From NCBI GenBank assembly GCA_017470325.1, contig JAFUES010000004.1, positions 12,441 through 76,440 of the forward strand: 64,000 bases of DNA, given 5' to 3'. Of the stretch, positions 1-8,035 are shown piece after piece. Position 1 is the stretch's first letter, and every line of letters starts with the position of its first letter. The notes beneath the pieces were generated by a model. It had not been told where the DNA came from. It made no database searches and saw only the letters and a program-made list of their open reading frames with translations. The stretch is from Oscillospiraceae bacterium. Its GTDB lineage: Bacteria; Bacillota_A; Clostridia; Oscillospirales; Oscillospiraceae. The translations under genes were made by a program, and so were the position numbers.

Positions 1-107
1 ATGCCGCAGCCCTGATAATCCAGCAGATCCCGGCGGGCGCTCTCCAGGGCGCTCTCCGGCAGCACGGACGGGCCGGCGGAAAAATTATAGATCTTGTCTC
101 TCGACAT
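1..107 (-). CDS. serC: phosphoserine aminotransferase, N-terminal part (runs off the window)
   Basis: The first 35 codons are visible on the minus strand. They read MSRDKIYNFSAGPSVLPESA and continue toward a conserved YQGCG, which is the characteristic N-terminus of SerC, the PLP enzyme that converts 3-phosphohydroxypyruvate and glutamate to phosphoserine in serine biosynthesis. An AAGGAG ribosome binding site lies about 9 bases before the ATG, and a good sigma-A promoter lies just upstream (142-170). The rest of the gene, including the PLP lysine, lies outside the window, so integrity cannot be judged. Confidence 0.88.
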   Translation of the reverse strand, partial: MSRDKIYNFSAGPSVLPESALESARRDLLDYQGCG

Positions 108-141
108 GGCGATCAGCTCCTTGTTCCAAATCTGACAACCT

Positions 142-170
142 ATTATACAGTTCCGGGCCCTCTGCGTCAA
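142..170 (-). promoter_or_regulatory. sigma-A promoter of serC
   Basis: On the minus strand TTGACG (170-165) and TATAAT (147-142) are separated by 17 bases and sit about 35 bases before the serC start codon. Confidence 0.7.
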
Positions 171-297
171 ACGGCAGACTGCCCAAAAAACCGGCAATTC
201 TCCGCTGTTTTTCCAGCGGGATTTGACGCGTCCGTTCACTTGTGATAGGATAAGCCGCGTAAATCACAAAAAACCGGCGCGGAGAGGAAGCGGAGAC

Positions 298-726
298 ATG
301 CCCGTTCAGAATTGGTGGCCCATCGGCCTGATCGTTTTATCCAATATCTTTTACAACATCAGCTCCAAGCAAACGCCCCAGACCGTCCACCCGCTGGCCT
401 CCCTGACGGTGACCTATCTGGTGAGCGCCGCGGCCTCGGCAGGGCTGTACTTCCTGCTCAATCGGGGCGGCAGTCTGCTGGGGGAATACCGACAGATCAA
501 CTGGACCGCCTATGTGCTGGGTCTGGCGGTGGTGGGCCTGGAAGCGGGCAGCATCTACATGTATAAGATGGGCTGGAACATCAACACCGGGCACCTGACC
601 CACAGTGCTCTGCTGGCTATCGCCCTGCTGTTCGTGGGCTACTTCCTCTATCACGAGGCCCTGACCCCCAGCAAGCTGCTGGGCGTGGTGCTGTGTCTGG
701 CGGGCATCGGCTTTTTGAACCATTGA
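298..726 (+). CDS. half-size EamA/DMT-type membrane protein
   Basis: This encodes a 142-residue hydrophobic protein with four predicted membrane helices. The spacing and the C-terminal pattern (YHEALTPSKLLGVVLCLAGI) are those of one EamA repeat of the drug/metabolite transporter superfamily. Full DMT carriers have two repeats (about 10 helices), so this one would need to dimerise, like the small EmrE-type proteins. The open frame extends upstream to 223, but the ATG at 298 is preferred because GAGAGGAAG precedes it and the extra N-terminal residues are polar and unlike the family. The substrate is unknown. It is convergent with mtaB across a shared terminator. Confidence 0.8.
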   Translation: MPVQNWWPIGLIVLSNIFYNISSKQTPQTVHPLASLTVTYLVSAAASAGLYFLLNRGGSLLGEYRQINWTAYVLGLAVVGLEAGSIYMYKMGWNINTGHLTHSALLAIALLFVGYFLYHEALTPSKLLGVVLCLAGIGFLNH

Positions 727-737
727 CCGATATGGGA

Positions 738-764
738 GCGGCCGGTCCTTTCTGGACCGGCCGC
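738..764. terminator. bidirectional terminator between the EamA protein and mtaB
   Basis: An 11-bp perfect GC-rich stem (738-748 with 754-764) with a 5-base loop lies between two convergent genes. Confidence 0.65.
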
Positions 765-768
765 CGAT

Positions 769-2061
769 TTATGCTTCTGTCAGTTCCCCAAGGAGCCGGT
801 CGCCCTCCACACCGGTAATGCGCACCGGCAGGGTCCGGCCCCGCAGACCGGGGGCCGGGACCTTCACCAGCACATAGGTGTCGCTGTGGCCCACAGAGCT
901 GCCCTCCTCCGCGGTCTCAAAGAGTACCGGCAGTACCTGGCCCACACTCTGGTCCAGGAAGGCCCGGTGCATCGTAAGGGCCACGGCCTGGGCTTCATGG
1001 GCCCGGGCGGCCTTGACGGCGTTGCTGCACTGGCCGGGCATCTTGTCCGCGGGGGTCCCGGGACGGCGGGAATAGGGGAAGATGTGCATATCCGAAAAGG
1101 CACAGCGGCGGATGAAGGCCAGGGTCTCCGCCTGGTCCTGCTCAGTTTCACCGGGAAAGCCGGTGATCAGATCGCAGGTCAAACCGCAGCCGGGGAAGTA
1201 CTGCCGCAGCAGCTCCGTCGCCCGGAAAAACTGCGCGGTATCATACTTCCGGTTCATGGCCTTCAGCGTCCGGTCGCAGCCGGACTGGAGAGACAGGTGG
1301 AAGTGGCGGCAGAGCTTTCCCGTGGCGGCAAGGCGCCTGCAGAAATCCTCCGTGATTACCGTGGGCTCCAATGAGCCCAGACGGATGCGCATGTCCCCGG
1401 CCTGAGCGGCCACGGTCTCGATCAGCTCCGCAAGGCCCGGCCTGCCCGGCAGGTCGACGCCGTAGGAGGCCACCTCGATCCCGGTGAGCACCAGCTCCCG
1501 GTAGCCCTGGGCGGCGATGCGCGCGGTCTCTGCCGCGGCCTCCGCCAGGGGGAGGCTGCGCAGACGGCCCCGGGTGTAGGGGATGATGCAGTAGGTGCAG
1601 AAGTTCACGCAGCCGTCCTGGATCTTCAGCATGGCCCGGGTGCGGCCGGACACCGCCCCGGCGGGCAGCGTCTCAAAGACCCGGCGCTGGAAAGGCCGGT
1701 CGATGTCCCGGCAGCCTTCGCCGCCGGCCACGGCCTTCTCCACCTCTGCGATAAAGCGCTCATGGTCTGTGGAGCCGAAGATGACGCTGGCGCCGATCTC
1801 CTCCGCCTCCTCCGGACTCAGCTGGGAATAGCAACCGCAGACGGCCACCACCGCGCCGGGATTCTCGTCCCGCAGGCGGCGGATGGTCTGGCGGGACTTG
1901 CGCCCGCTCTCCGCCGTGACAGCGCAGGTATTGACGATCACCGCATCGGCGATCTCGCCGGGGGCGGCGCTGTCATGGCCGTGCTGCCGCAGCAGCGCCT
2001 CCATCGCCTGGGTCTCATATTGGTTGACCTTGCAGCCAAGAGTGGCTATAATATAATTCAT
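769..2061 (-). CDS. mtaB: tRNA (t6A37) 2-methylthiotransferase MtaB
   Basis: This 430-residue protein has the full domain order of methylthiotransferases. The N-terminal UPF0004 domain starts ATLGCKVNQYET and binds the auxiliary [4Fe-4S] cluster. The radical SAM core carries CVNFCTYC (CxxxCxxC), and a C-terminal TRAM-like domain follows. MtaB converts t6A37 to ms2t6A37 in tRNAs reading ANN codons. Length and the NQYET signature separate it from MiaB and RimO. It is divergent from a cysteine desulfurase with only about 30 bases between start codons, which fits a shared need for sulfur and Fe-S clusters. Confidence 0.93.
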   Translation of the reverse strand: MNYIIATLGCKVNQYETQAMEALLRQHGHDSAAPGEIADAVIVNTCAVTAESGRKSRQTIRRLRDENPGAVVAVCGCYSQLSPEEAEEIGASVIFGSTDHERFIAEVEKAVAGGEGCRDIDRPFQRRVFETLPAGAVSGRTRAMLKIQDGCVNFCTYCIIPYTRGRLRSLPLAEAAAETARIAAQGYRELVLTGIEVASYGVDLPGRPGLAELIETVAAQAGDMRIRLGSLEPTVITEDFCRRLAATGKLCRHFHLSLQSGCDRTLKAMNRKYDTAQFFRATELLRQYFPGCGLTCDLITGFPGETEQDQAETLAFIRRCAFSDMHIFPYSRRPGTPADKMPGQCSNAVKAARAHEAQAVALTMHRAFLDQSVGQVLPVLFETAEEGSSVGHSDTYVLVKVPAPGLRGRTLPVRITGVEGDRLLGELTEA

Positions 2062-2091
2062 CGCAAAATATCCTTATCATCGGGAGTGTTT

Positions 2092-3222
2092 ATGGAACAT
2101 TATCTGGACAATTCCGCCACCACGAAGGTCTGCCCGGAGGCAGCCGCGGCGGCGCTGAAAGCCATGACGGAGGTCTATGGCAACCCTAGCTCCACCCATA
2201 CGGTGGGGCGTGAGGCGAAAAAGCTTTTGGATCAGAGCCGCCGACAGGTGGCTGCGGCCCTGGGCTGTAAGGAGCAGGAGCTGGTCTTCACCTCCTGCGG
2301 CTCGGAGAGCGACAACTGGGCCATCCTGGGCGGGTGTGATGCCATGAAACGCAAGGGCCGGCACGTGATCAGCTCCGCGGTGGAGCATGACGCGGTGCGC
2401 AGGTCTCTGGACGAGCTGGAAAACCGGGGCTTCACGGTCACCCGCCTCCAGCCGGACGCAAACGGCGCCATCCCCGCCCAGGCAGTCCTGGACGCGCTGC
2501 AGACGGACACGGTGCTGGTGTCGCTGATGCTGGTCAACAATGAGACCGGCGGCATGACGGACATCGCCGCCATCGCCAAGGGCATGAGGAAGCTGCGCTC
2601 CCCGGCGCTGCTGCACACGGACGCGGTGCAGGCCTTTATGAAGGTCCCCTTCACGGCCAAGAGCCTGGGGGCGGACATGATCAGCATCAGCGGACACAAG
2701 ATCCACGCGCCCAAGGGTATCGGTGCCCTGTACATCCGGGAGGGGCTTCGGCTCAAGCCCTACATCCTGGGCGGCGGCCAGGAGAACGGCCGCCGGGCCG
2801 GGACCGAGGCCATGCCCCAGATCGCGGCCTTCGGCGCCGCCTGTGAGGCGGCCCGGGAAAAGCTCCCGGAAAACAGCGAACGCATGGCGGCCCTGCGGCA
2901 GAACGCTTTGGACCAGATGCGCGCCGCGATCCCGGAGCTGCGTTTTGTCCAGGGAGGCGCGCCCCATATCCTGAGCATATCCCTGCCCGGCTGGCGCAGC
3001 GAGGTGCTGATGAACTTCCTGGAGGCCAGGGAGATCTATGTATCAAAAAGCTCCGCCTGCAAAAAGGGCGGGCGGAGCCATGTGCTGGAAGCCATCGGGC
3101 TGGACAGCAGGACCATCGACGGGGCGCTGCGCATCGGCCTGTCCCGCTTTACCACGCAGGAGGATATCGACGCGCTGTGCCTGGGGCTGAAGGAGGCCAG
3201 GGACAGCCTGGCTCACTCCTGA
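2092..3222 (+). CDS. cysteine desulfurase (NifS/IscS type)
   Basis: A 376-residue PLP enzyme that removes sulfur from cysteine as an enzyme-bound persulfide. The PLP lysine sits in SGHKIHAPKG, and the catalytic cysteine in the SKSSACKKG loop, typical of the group I desulfurases. The N-terminus YLDNSATTKV is also diagnostic. The frame is open far upstream, but the ATG at 2092 is chosen because GGGAG precedes it and because MEHYLDNSATT is the normal family start. The stop codon overlaps the end of the convergent AI-2E family gene by 10 bases. No IscU-like scaffold gene is adjacent, so it may serve tRNA thiolation rather than cluster assembly; this is inference. Confidence 0.92.
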   Translation: MEHYLDNSATTKVCPEAAAAALKAMTEVYGNPSSTHTVGREAKKLLDQSRRQVAAALGCKEQELVFTSCGSESDNWAILGGCDAMKRKGRHVISSAVEHDAVRRSLDELENRGFTVTRLQPDANGAIPAQAVLDALQTDTVLVSLMLVNNETGGMTDIAAIAKGMRKLRSPALLHTDAVQAFMKVPFTAKSLGADMISISGHKIHAPKGIGALYIREGLRLKPYILGGGQENGRRAGTEAMPQIAAFGAACEAAREKLPENSERMAALRQNALDQMRAAIPELRFVQGGAPHILSISLPGWRSEVLMNFLEAREIYVSKSSACKKGGRSHVLEAIGLDSRTIDGALRIGLSRFTTQEDIDALCLGLKEARDSLAHS

Positions 3223-4484
3223 TCCTGCGCAGAGGATTTCCTGACGGCCTGGCGCGTGACCGGGTCGATATGATCCAGATCCACATAGGAGGCGGTCTCC
3301 CACGGGAGATCGCTTCTTCTTAATTTCCGGTCGATCAGCTTGTTGACGGCGGTGTAGATCACCACAAAGACGGGCACGCCCAGGAGCATCCCCCAGAAGC
3401 CGAAGAGCCCGGCGCCCAGGATGATGGAGAACATGACCCAAAAGCCGTTGATGCCGATGGAACTGCCCAGGATCTTGGGCCCGATGAAGTTGCCGTCCAC
3501 CTGCTGGAGGATGATGATGAAGACGATAAAGATCAGGCACTTGATGGGATCGACCATCAGGATGATGAGGGCGCTGGGCACAGCGCCGATCAGCGGCCCG
3601 AAGAAGGGGATGATGTTGGTCAGGCCGATCATCACGCTGACCAGCAGCGCATAGGGCATGTTCAAAATGGCGCAGACGATGTAGCAGATCAGCCCGATGA
3701 TGGCCGAATCCAGGAGCTTGCCGTTGAGAAAGCCCGTAAAGGTCCGGTTGACGAAAGCGATGCCGTCCCGGATCCAGTCCGCCGCCTCTACAGAGAAGAC
3801 GCTGTAGAGCAGGCGCTTGACGCCGGCGGAGAAGGTTTCCAGATTGCCCAGGATGTAGACGGAGACGATGATGCCGATGAGCAGGTTGTAAATGCCGCGC
3901 ACGGCCACCATGACGCCGGTGGAGACGGAGCTGACAAAGCTGCCCAGCTGGGGCAGGACGTTATTGCTCAGCCAATCCCACAGGTTGTTGTTGACCAGAT
4001 CCAGCTGCTGGTCGATGTAATCCGCCACCTGGGGCAGATCCTTCAGGGTCTTTTCAGCCCAGGTGCTCACATTGGCCGCGTAGGTGGGGCTGTTCTGCAC
4101 GATGGTTTCGATGCTGCTGTACAGCTGCGGGATGATCAGATACACCAAAGCGGTCAGAATGACCAAAAGCACCAGCTCAGACACCAGCACGGACAGGCCA
4201 CGGGAAAAACGCCGGCCCCGGTATTTCCATTTTTTCTTGTAGATCCGCCGGCTCAGCGGGCCGAAGAAGTTCCGTTCCAGAGACTTCATCAGCGGCGTCA
4301 GCAGATAGGTGATGACCAGGCCCCAGATAAAAGGACTGAGGATGCCGACCAGACGGCTGATGCCATGTCCCAGCGCCGGCAGATAATTGAGGGCCATGTA
4401 GAACAGGATCGATGCGGCGATCACGCAGAAAGCCGTGACCCCCCAATGCAGATATTTTTTATCCCAACGGAAACGACGCCTCAT
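3213..4484 (-). CDS. AI-2E family transporter (UPF0118)
   Basis: A 423-residue membrane protein with the layout of the AI-2E exporter family: two N-terminal helices, a third, a large extracytoplasmic region (about residues 110-220), then a block of closely packed helices ending near residue 380. The motif NIIPFFGPLIGAVPSA in the C-terminal half is the family signature. The family includes exporters of AI-2 and Na+/H+ antiporters, so the substrate cannot be told from sequence. It starts at an ATG after GGAAAGGAG and has its own promoter. Confidence 0.9.
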   Translation of the reverse strand: MRRRFRWDKKYLHWGVTAFCVIAASILFYMALNYLPALGHGISRLVGILSPFIWGLVITYLLTPLMKSLERNFFGPLSRRIYKKKWKYRGRRFSRGLSVLVSELVLLVILTALVYLIIPQLYSSIETIVQNSPTYAANVSTWAEKTLKDLPQVADYIDQQLDLVNNNLWDWLSNNVLPQLGSFVSSVSTGVMVAVRGIYNLLIGIIVSVYILGNLETFSAGVKRLLYSVFSVEAADWIRDGIAFVNRTFTGFLNGKLLDSAIIGLICYIVCAILNMPYALLVSVMIGLTNIIPFFGPLIGAVPSALIILMVDPIKCLIFIVFIIILQQVDGNFIGPKILGSSIGINGFWVMFSIILGAGLFGFWGMLLGVPVFVVIYTAVNKLIDRKLRRSDLPWETASYVDLDHIDPVTRQAVRKSSAQDQE

Positions 4485-4817
4485 GCCTTGCTCCTTTCCC
4501 GTTACTCGCTAGTCATACTATTTTACTATCCGTGCGGGAAAGCGTCAACCTTATTTTTTCCCGGCGGGGCGGCAAATCCAAAATAGGGAAAAATTATGTA
4601 AACTAAAAAGTGCGGTCCGTCACAGATTATTCAAATTTTTTCTGTGGAAAAGCCTGTGGAAACTGTTAAAAACTCTTGAGTTTACGCCATTCCTGTATTG
4701 CCGACTATGCTGCGTATTCACTTTTTCCCTGTCGAATTATGCATAATTTTGTAAACCGGTTCAGCCCCGCGCGCATCCCGCATATGCTTGTGCATAGAAG
4801 AAAAACGGGAGGCGCCT
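4485..4817. other. AT-rich intergenic region between divergent genes
   Basis: 333 bases without a gene. It holds the promoter of the AI-2E family gene on the minus strand and two spaced near-copies of TGTGGAAA (4643-4651 and 4655-4663) that resemble weak DnaA boxes. The remainder is AT-rich with no long stem-loop. No clear promoter for the plus-strand carboxypeptidase was found. Confidence 0.5.
4520..4548 (-). promoter_or_regulatory. sigma-A promoter of the AI-2E family gene
   Basis: On the minus strand TTGACG (4548-4543) and TAAAAT (4525-4520) are separated by 17 bases, about 35 bases before the start codon. Confidence 0.7.
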
Positions 4818-5960
4818 ATGAAACGGATCGTATTGTTTGTGCTGCTGTTTTCGGTGCTGATGGGGGAGAAGGCCTACGCCATTTCGCCCCTGCGGTCGGA
4901 GGCCATCGCCATCCAGGCCCCATCGGCCATTTTGATGGAAAAGCAGACCGGTCAGGTGCTCTATGAGAAAAACGCAGACGAGCGCTTGTCTCCGGCCAGC
5001 GTCACCAAGGTGATGACCCTGCTGCTGATCATCGAGGACATCGAGACGGGCAGGCTCAGCCTGGAGGACACGGTGACAGCCAGCGCCCGGGCGGCCTCCT
5101 TCGGCGGCAGCTGTGTATACCTGGAGCAGGGGGAGAAGATGAGCGTGCACGAGATGCTCAAATGCATCGCCGTGGTCTCCGCCAATGACTGCGCCGTGGC
5201 CATGGCGGAGCATCTGTGCGGCACGGAGCAGCTCTTTGTGGAACGGATGAACCGCCGGGCGGAGGAGCTGGGACTGCAGAACACCCATTTTACCAACTGC
5301 ACGGGGCTCTTCGAGGATGCGGAGCACTACACCAGCGCCCGGGATGTGGCTCTTATGTCCCGGGAGCTGATCCGCCACGAGCTCATCAAGGACTACAGCA
5401 CCATCTGGATGGACAGTATTCGAAACGGCAGCTTCGAGCTGACCAACACCAACAAGCTGGTCTACTGGTATGAGGGCTGTACGGGGCTGAAAACCGGTTT
5501 TACCAACCAGGCCATGTACTGTCTGTCCGCCACGGCGGAGCGAAACGGCGTGGAATACATCGCGGTCATCATGCACGGGGATACCATCGACGAGCGAAAC
5601 GGAGACGCCACCACGCTTTTGAATTACGCCTTTGCCAACTTCACGCTCTGCCCGCTGTATACCGATGCCGAGCTGCCGTCGGTGCCGGTGGAGCTGGGGA
5701 AGGCGGAGAGCGTACCGGTGACGGTCGGCGGTGAGCCTTACGCCCTGGTACCCAAGAGCAGCGCGCAGCCGGAATACGGCGTGACCCTGCCCAAGTCGCT
5801 GACGGCGCCGGTACAGGAGGGGGAGCGCCTGGGGACGCTCCATGTGCGCCTGGGCGGCGAGACGGTGGCGGAGCTGCCCCTGCTGGCGGGACAGACGGTG
5901 CCGCGCCTTGGCTACGGCGGCATCCTGGCCCTGCTGGCCGGGCGGCTGCTGGGAAAGTAG
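4818..5960 (+). CDS. D-alanyl-D-alanine carboxypeptidase (DacF/PBP5 type)
   Basis: A 380-residue secreted low-molecular-weight penicillin-binding protein that trims the terminal D-Ala of peptidoglycan stem peptides. It has a signal peptide (about residues 1-24), the SxxK motif in SPASVTKVMT, the SxN motif in SANDCAVAM and the KTG motif in LKTGFTN, in the right order and spacing. A C-terminal beta domain (after about residue 275) follows, as in PBP5. The final hydrophobic stretch (GGILALLAGRLLG) could anchor it to the membrane. The ATG at 4818 is chosen because GGGAGG precedes it; the upstream part of the frame is not signal-like. Confidence 0.92.
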   Translation: MKRIVLFVLLFSVLMGEKAYAISPLRSEAIAIQAPSAILMEKQTGQVLYEKNADERLSPASVTKVMTLLLIIEDIETGRLSLEDTVTASARAASFGGSCVYLEQGEKMSVHEMLKCIAVVSANDCAVAMAEHLCGTEQLFVERMNRRAEELGLQNTHFTNCTGLFEDAEHYTSARDVALMSRELIRHELIKDYSTIWMDSIRNGSFELTNTNKLVYWYEGCTGLKTGFTNQAMYCLSATAERNGVEYIAVIMHGDTIDERNGDATTLLNYAFANFTLCPLYTDAELPSVPVELGKAESVPVTVGGEPYALVPKSSAQPEYGVTLPKSLTAPVQEGERLGTLHVRLGGETVAELPLLAGQTVPRLGYGGILALLAGRLLGK

Positions 5961-5967
5961 TTTGCGG

Positions 5968-5995
5968 TTGAATTCTACGAAAAATAGTATATAAT
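5968..5995 (+). promoter_or_regulatory. sigma-A promoter of pgi
   Basis: TTGAAT (5968-5973) and TATAAT (5990-5995) are separated by 16 bases, about 37 bases before the pgi start codon. Confidence 0.65.
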
Positions 5996-6031
5996 GTGAG
6001 AGAAATCTAAAGATATAAACAGGAGGGCATT

Positions 6032-7309
6032 ATGGTTAAGGTTGACCTTTCCGGTGCGGCTGAATTCTTCACCAGCGCCGGTCCCAATTACGCGCTGGCA
6101 CGCACGGCCCATGAGATGCTGGCCGACGGCAGCGGCCTGGGCGCGGACTTCACCGGCTGGCTGAAGCTGCCGCAGCGTGTCAAGGAGACGGAGCTGGACC
6201 GCATCATCCAGGCGGCGGAGAAGATCCGTGCCCGGTCCAAGGCCCTGGTGGTCATCGGCATCGGCGGCTCCTACCTGGGCGCCCGGGGCGCTATCGAGCT
6301 GCTCAAGCCCATCCCCGGCGAGGGGGATCCCCGCATCTTCTTTGTGGGCAACATGCTCTCCACCGATACTCTGTGCGATACGCTGACCCTGCTGGGCGAC
6401 ATGGATTTTGACGTGAACGTCATCTCCAAGTCCGGCACCACCCTGGAGCCTGCGGTGTCTTTCCGTATCTTCCGGGAGCTGCTGGAGAAGAAGTACGGCG
6501 ATCAGGCAGACGAGCACATCTTCGCCACCACCGACGCCCGCAAGGGTGTGCTGAAGACCCTGGCCAATTCCCACAAGTGGGAGACCTTCGTGGTGCCCGA
6601 CGATGTGGGCGGTCGCTACAGCGTGCTGTCCGCGGTGGGCCTGCTGCCCATGGCCGTGGCCGGCATCGACGTACGCCGGGTCATCGACGCGGCCATCGAG
6701 GAGTTTGCCGCGCTGGATCTGCGTTCGGCGGAGAACCCCGCCTGGAAGTATGCCGCCGCCCGCCAGCATCTGTACGGCAAGGGCTACGACATCGAGATCC
6801 TGGGCTGCTATGAGCCCAGCTTCCGCTTCATGGCCGAGTGGTGGAAGCAGCTCTATGGCGAGAGCGAGGGCAAGGACGGCAAGGGCATCTTCCCCGCCTC
6901 CGTGGAATATACCGCCGACCTGCACTCCATGGGTCAGTTCATCCAGTCCGGCCCCCGCACCCTGATGGAGACGGTGGTCCGCTTCCGGCACAGCCGCAAC
7001 ACCTACCCCTTCCCCATGGAGAAGGAGAATGCCGACGGCCTCAACTACATCGCGGGCCGGGACATCGCCGAGGTCAGCCATGTGGCGGCGGACGCGGTGA
7101 AGGACGCCCACGTGGCGGGCGGCGTGCCTAACATGATCATCGAGGTACCCATGCGCAACGAGGAGGGCTTTGCGGCTCTGGTGTGCTTCTTTGAGATGGC
7201 CTGCGCCATTTCCGGTTACATGTCCGGCGTCAATCCCTTCGACCAGCCCGGCGTGGAGGCCTACAAGAAGAACATGTTCCGCATGCTGGGCAAGCCCGGC
7301 GCGGTCTGA
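6032..7309 (+). CDS. pgi: glucose-6-phosphate isomerase
   Basis: A 425-residue enzyme of glycolysis interconverting glucose 6-phosphate and fructose 6-phosphate. Visible signatures are the sugar-phosphate binding GIGGSYLGARG, the SKSGTTLEP loop and GGRYSVLSAVGL. The length is that of the short bacterial (Bacillus-like) PGI class rather than the roughly 550-residue E. coli type. AGGAGG precedes the ATG, codon use is strongly biased to GC-rich codons as in a highly expressed gene, and a strong terminator follows. It is monocistronic. Confidence 0.95.
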   Translation: MVKVDLSGAAEFFTSAGPNYALARTAHEMLADGSGLGADFTGWLKLPQRVKETELDRIIQAAEKIRARSKALVVIGIGGSYLGARGAIELLKPIPGEGDPRIFFVGNMLSTDTLCDTLTLLGDMDFDVNVISKSGTTLEPAVSFRIFRELLEKKYGDQADEHIFATTDARKGVLKTLANSHKWETFVVPDDVGGRYSVLSAVGLLPMAVAGIDVRRVIDAAIEEFAALDLRSAENPAWKYAAARQHLYGKGYDIEILGCYEPSFRFMAEWWKQLYGESEGKDGKGIFPASVEYTADLHSMGQFIQSGPRTLMETVVRFRHSRNTYPFPMEKENADGLNYIAGRDIAEVSHVAADAVKDAHVAGGVPNMIIEVPMRNEEGFAALVCFFEMACAISGYMSGVNPFDQPGVEAYKKNMFRMLGKPGAV

Positions 7310-7325
7310 GCGGCCTTGATACTGA

Positions 7326-7372
7326 AAACAGCAAGTCCCTGAGCCAAAGCTCAGGGACTTGCTGTTTCTCTT
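7326..7372 (+). terminator. strong terminator of pgi
   Basis: A 19-bp perfect stem (7326-7344 with 7349-7367) closes a CAAA loop and is followed by a T-rich tract. Confidence 0.85.
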
Positions 7373-7532
7373 TATACGACAACCCCAAAAAATCAGGCAT
7401 GCTTTCCGGCTATATTTGCGCCAGGGTTTATGTTTTAAAGGAGAAATTTATCCTCCACAAAATAAACCCTGACTGCGGCTCATTTGTGGCAAAGTGATAC
7501 AGCAGTTGTGGGAAAGGAAGTATATACCGTTT

Positions 7533-7570
7533 GACTACAGGACGAGATGATACGCGCTGTAGTCTTTTTC
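7533..7570 (+). terminator. terminator-like hairpin
   Basis: GACTACAG (7533-7540) pairs with CTGTAGTC (7557-7564), followed directly by TTTTT. No plus-strand gene lies before it except pgi, which already has its own terminator, so it may end a small unidentified transcript. Confidence 0.45.
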
Positions 7571-7571
7571 T

Positions 7572-7616
7572 CCCAAAACAAATACGCCGCCTGTTATACA
7601 TTCAGCTCAGACGGCG
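7572..7616 (-). terminator. probable terminator of the XRE regulator gene
   Basis: On the minus strand a 9-bp stem with one G-U pair (7616-7608 with 7593-7585) is followed by TATTTGTTTT. It lies 48 bases past the stop codon. Confidence 0.5.
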
Positions 7617-7663
7617 CGTTTCCTAATTAATTATATAAAGATTTTGAAGAGAAGCGAGGGGAG

Positions 7664-7915
7664 TTATTCTTCCGTTGCCGCGCTCTCCATTTCCTTTTCG
7701 ATTGATTTTAAAATTGTGCTCGGGCGAATATGCAACGCTTCCCCAATTCGGTAAAAGGTTTCAAGCGTGGGTTTGCGTATCCCTCTTTCAATGGCGCTGA
7801 GGTGTGTACGACCAATATCGGCAAGCCCACTTAGGACTTCCTGCGAAAGCCCTTTTTCTTCCCTATATTGTTGAATGACCTTCCCAACGACAATCGGATC
7901 AAGAATAGTACACAC
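7664..7915 (-). CDS. small XRE-family (Cro/CI-type) transcriptional regulator
   Basis: An 83-residue DNA-binding protein, almost entirely one HTH_3 domain: YREEKGLSQEVLSGLADI, then the recognition-helix region RTHLSAIERGIRKPTLET. It starts with GTG after GAAAGGGAAAGAAG. It is divergent from the adenylating enzyme gene, and the shared control region holds a 14-bp palindrome, so this protein most likely regulates that gene and perhaps itself. Base composition is lower in GC than in the flanking housekeeping genes, as for its neighbour, which suggests a joint lateral origin. Confidence 0.88.
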   Translation of the reverse strand: MCTILDPIVVGKVIQQYREEKGLSQEVLSGLADIGRTHLSAIERGIRKPTLETFYRIGEALHIRPSTILKSIEKEMESAATEE

Positions 7916-7969
7916 CTTCTTTCCCTTTCATAGTGTACGGAAAAAAGATGTGTCTTATGAATACATATG

Positions 7970-7998
7970 TTGTCAATTGAACACAAATGTGTTAGAAT
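7970..7998 (+). promoter_or_regulatory. sigma-A promoter of the adenylating enzyme gene with an embedded operator
   Basis: TTGTCA (7970-7975) and TAGAAT (7993-7998) are separated by 17 bases. The perfect palindrome AACACA-AA-TGTGTT fills 7980-7993, in the spacer and touching the -10 box. A protein bound there would block RNA polymerase; the divergent XRE protein is the natural candidate. Confidence 0.7.
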
Positions 7999-8035
7999 GA
8001 ATTCGATTTTTTGAAAGGGCAGGTTGTTCACGAAT

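Larger units (their letters stand above)
7373..7663. other. non-coding segment with several hairpins, left edge of an AT-richer island
   Basis: No gene is seen. It contains a 10-bp stem CAGGGTTTAT/ATAAACCCTG (7422-7431 with 7462-7471) enclosing a GGAG/CTCC stem. An imperfect direct repeat GTGGCAAAG / GTGGGAAAG lies about 7487-7517. Two terminator-like hairpins follow. Base composition drops compared with pgi. It could be the scar or end of a mobile element; no transposase or integrase is present. Confidence 0.4.

Noticed and set aside
85..267. 60-codon minus-strand frame upstream of and overlapping serC
   Set aside because: GTG start without ribosome binding site, runs through the serC promoter, and no recognisable protein pattern.
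4643..4663. Two TGTGGAAA repeats like DnaA boxes in an AT-rich gap, possible replication origin
   Set aside because: Only two weak copies, each with at least one mismatch to the consensus, and no dnaA, dnaN or rnpA/rpmH genes nearby.
7980..7993. Palindrome as a mobile-element target site
   Set aside because: Its exact position between the -35 and -10 boxes, next to a divergent XRE gene, is better explained as an operator.
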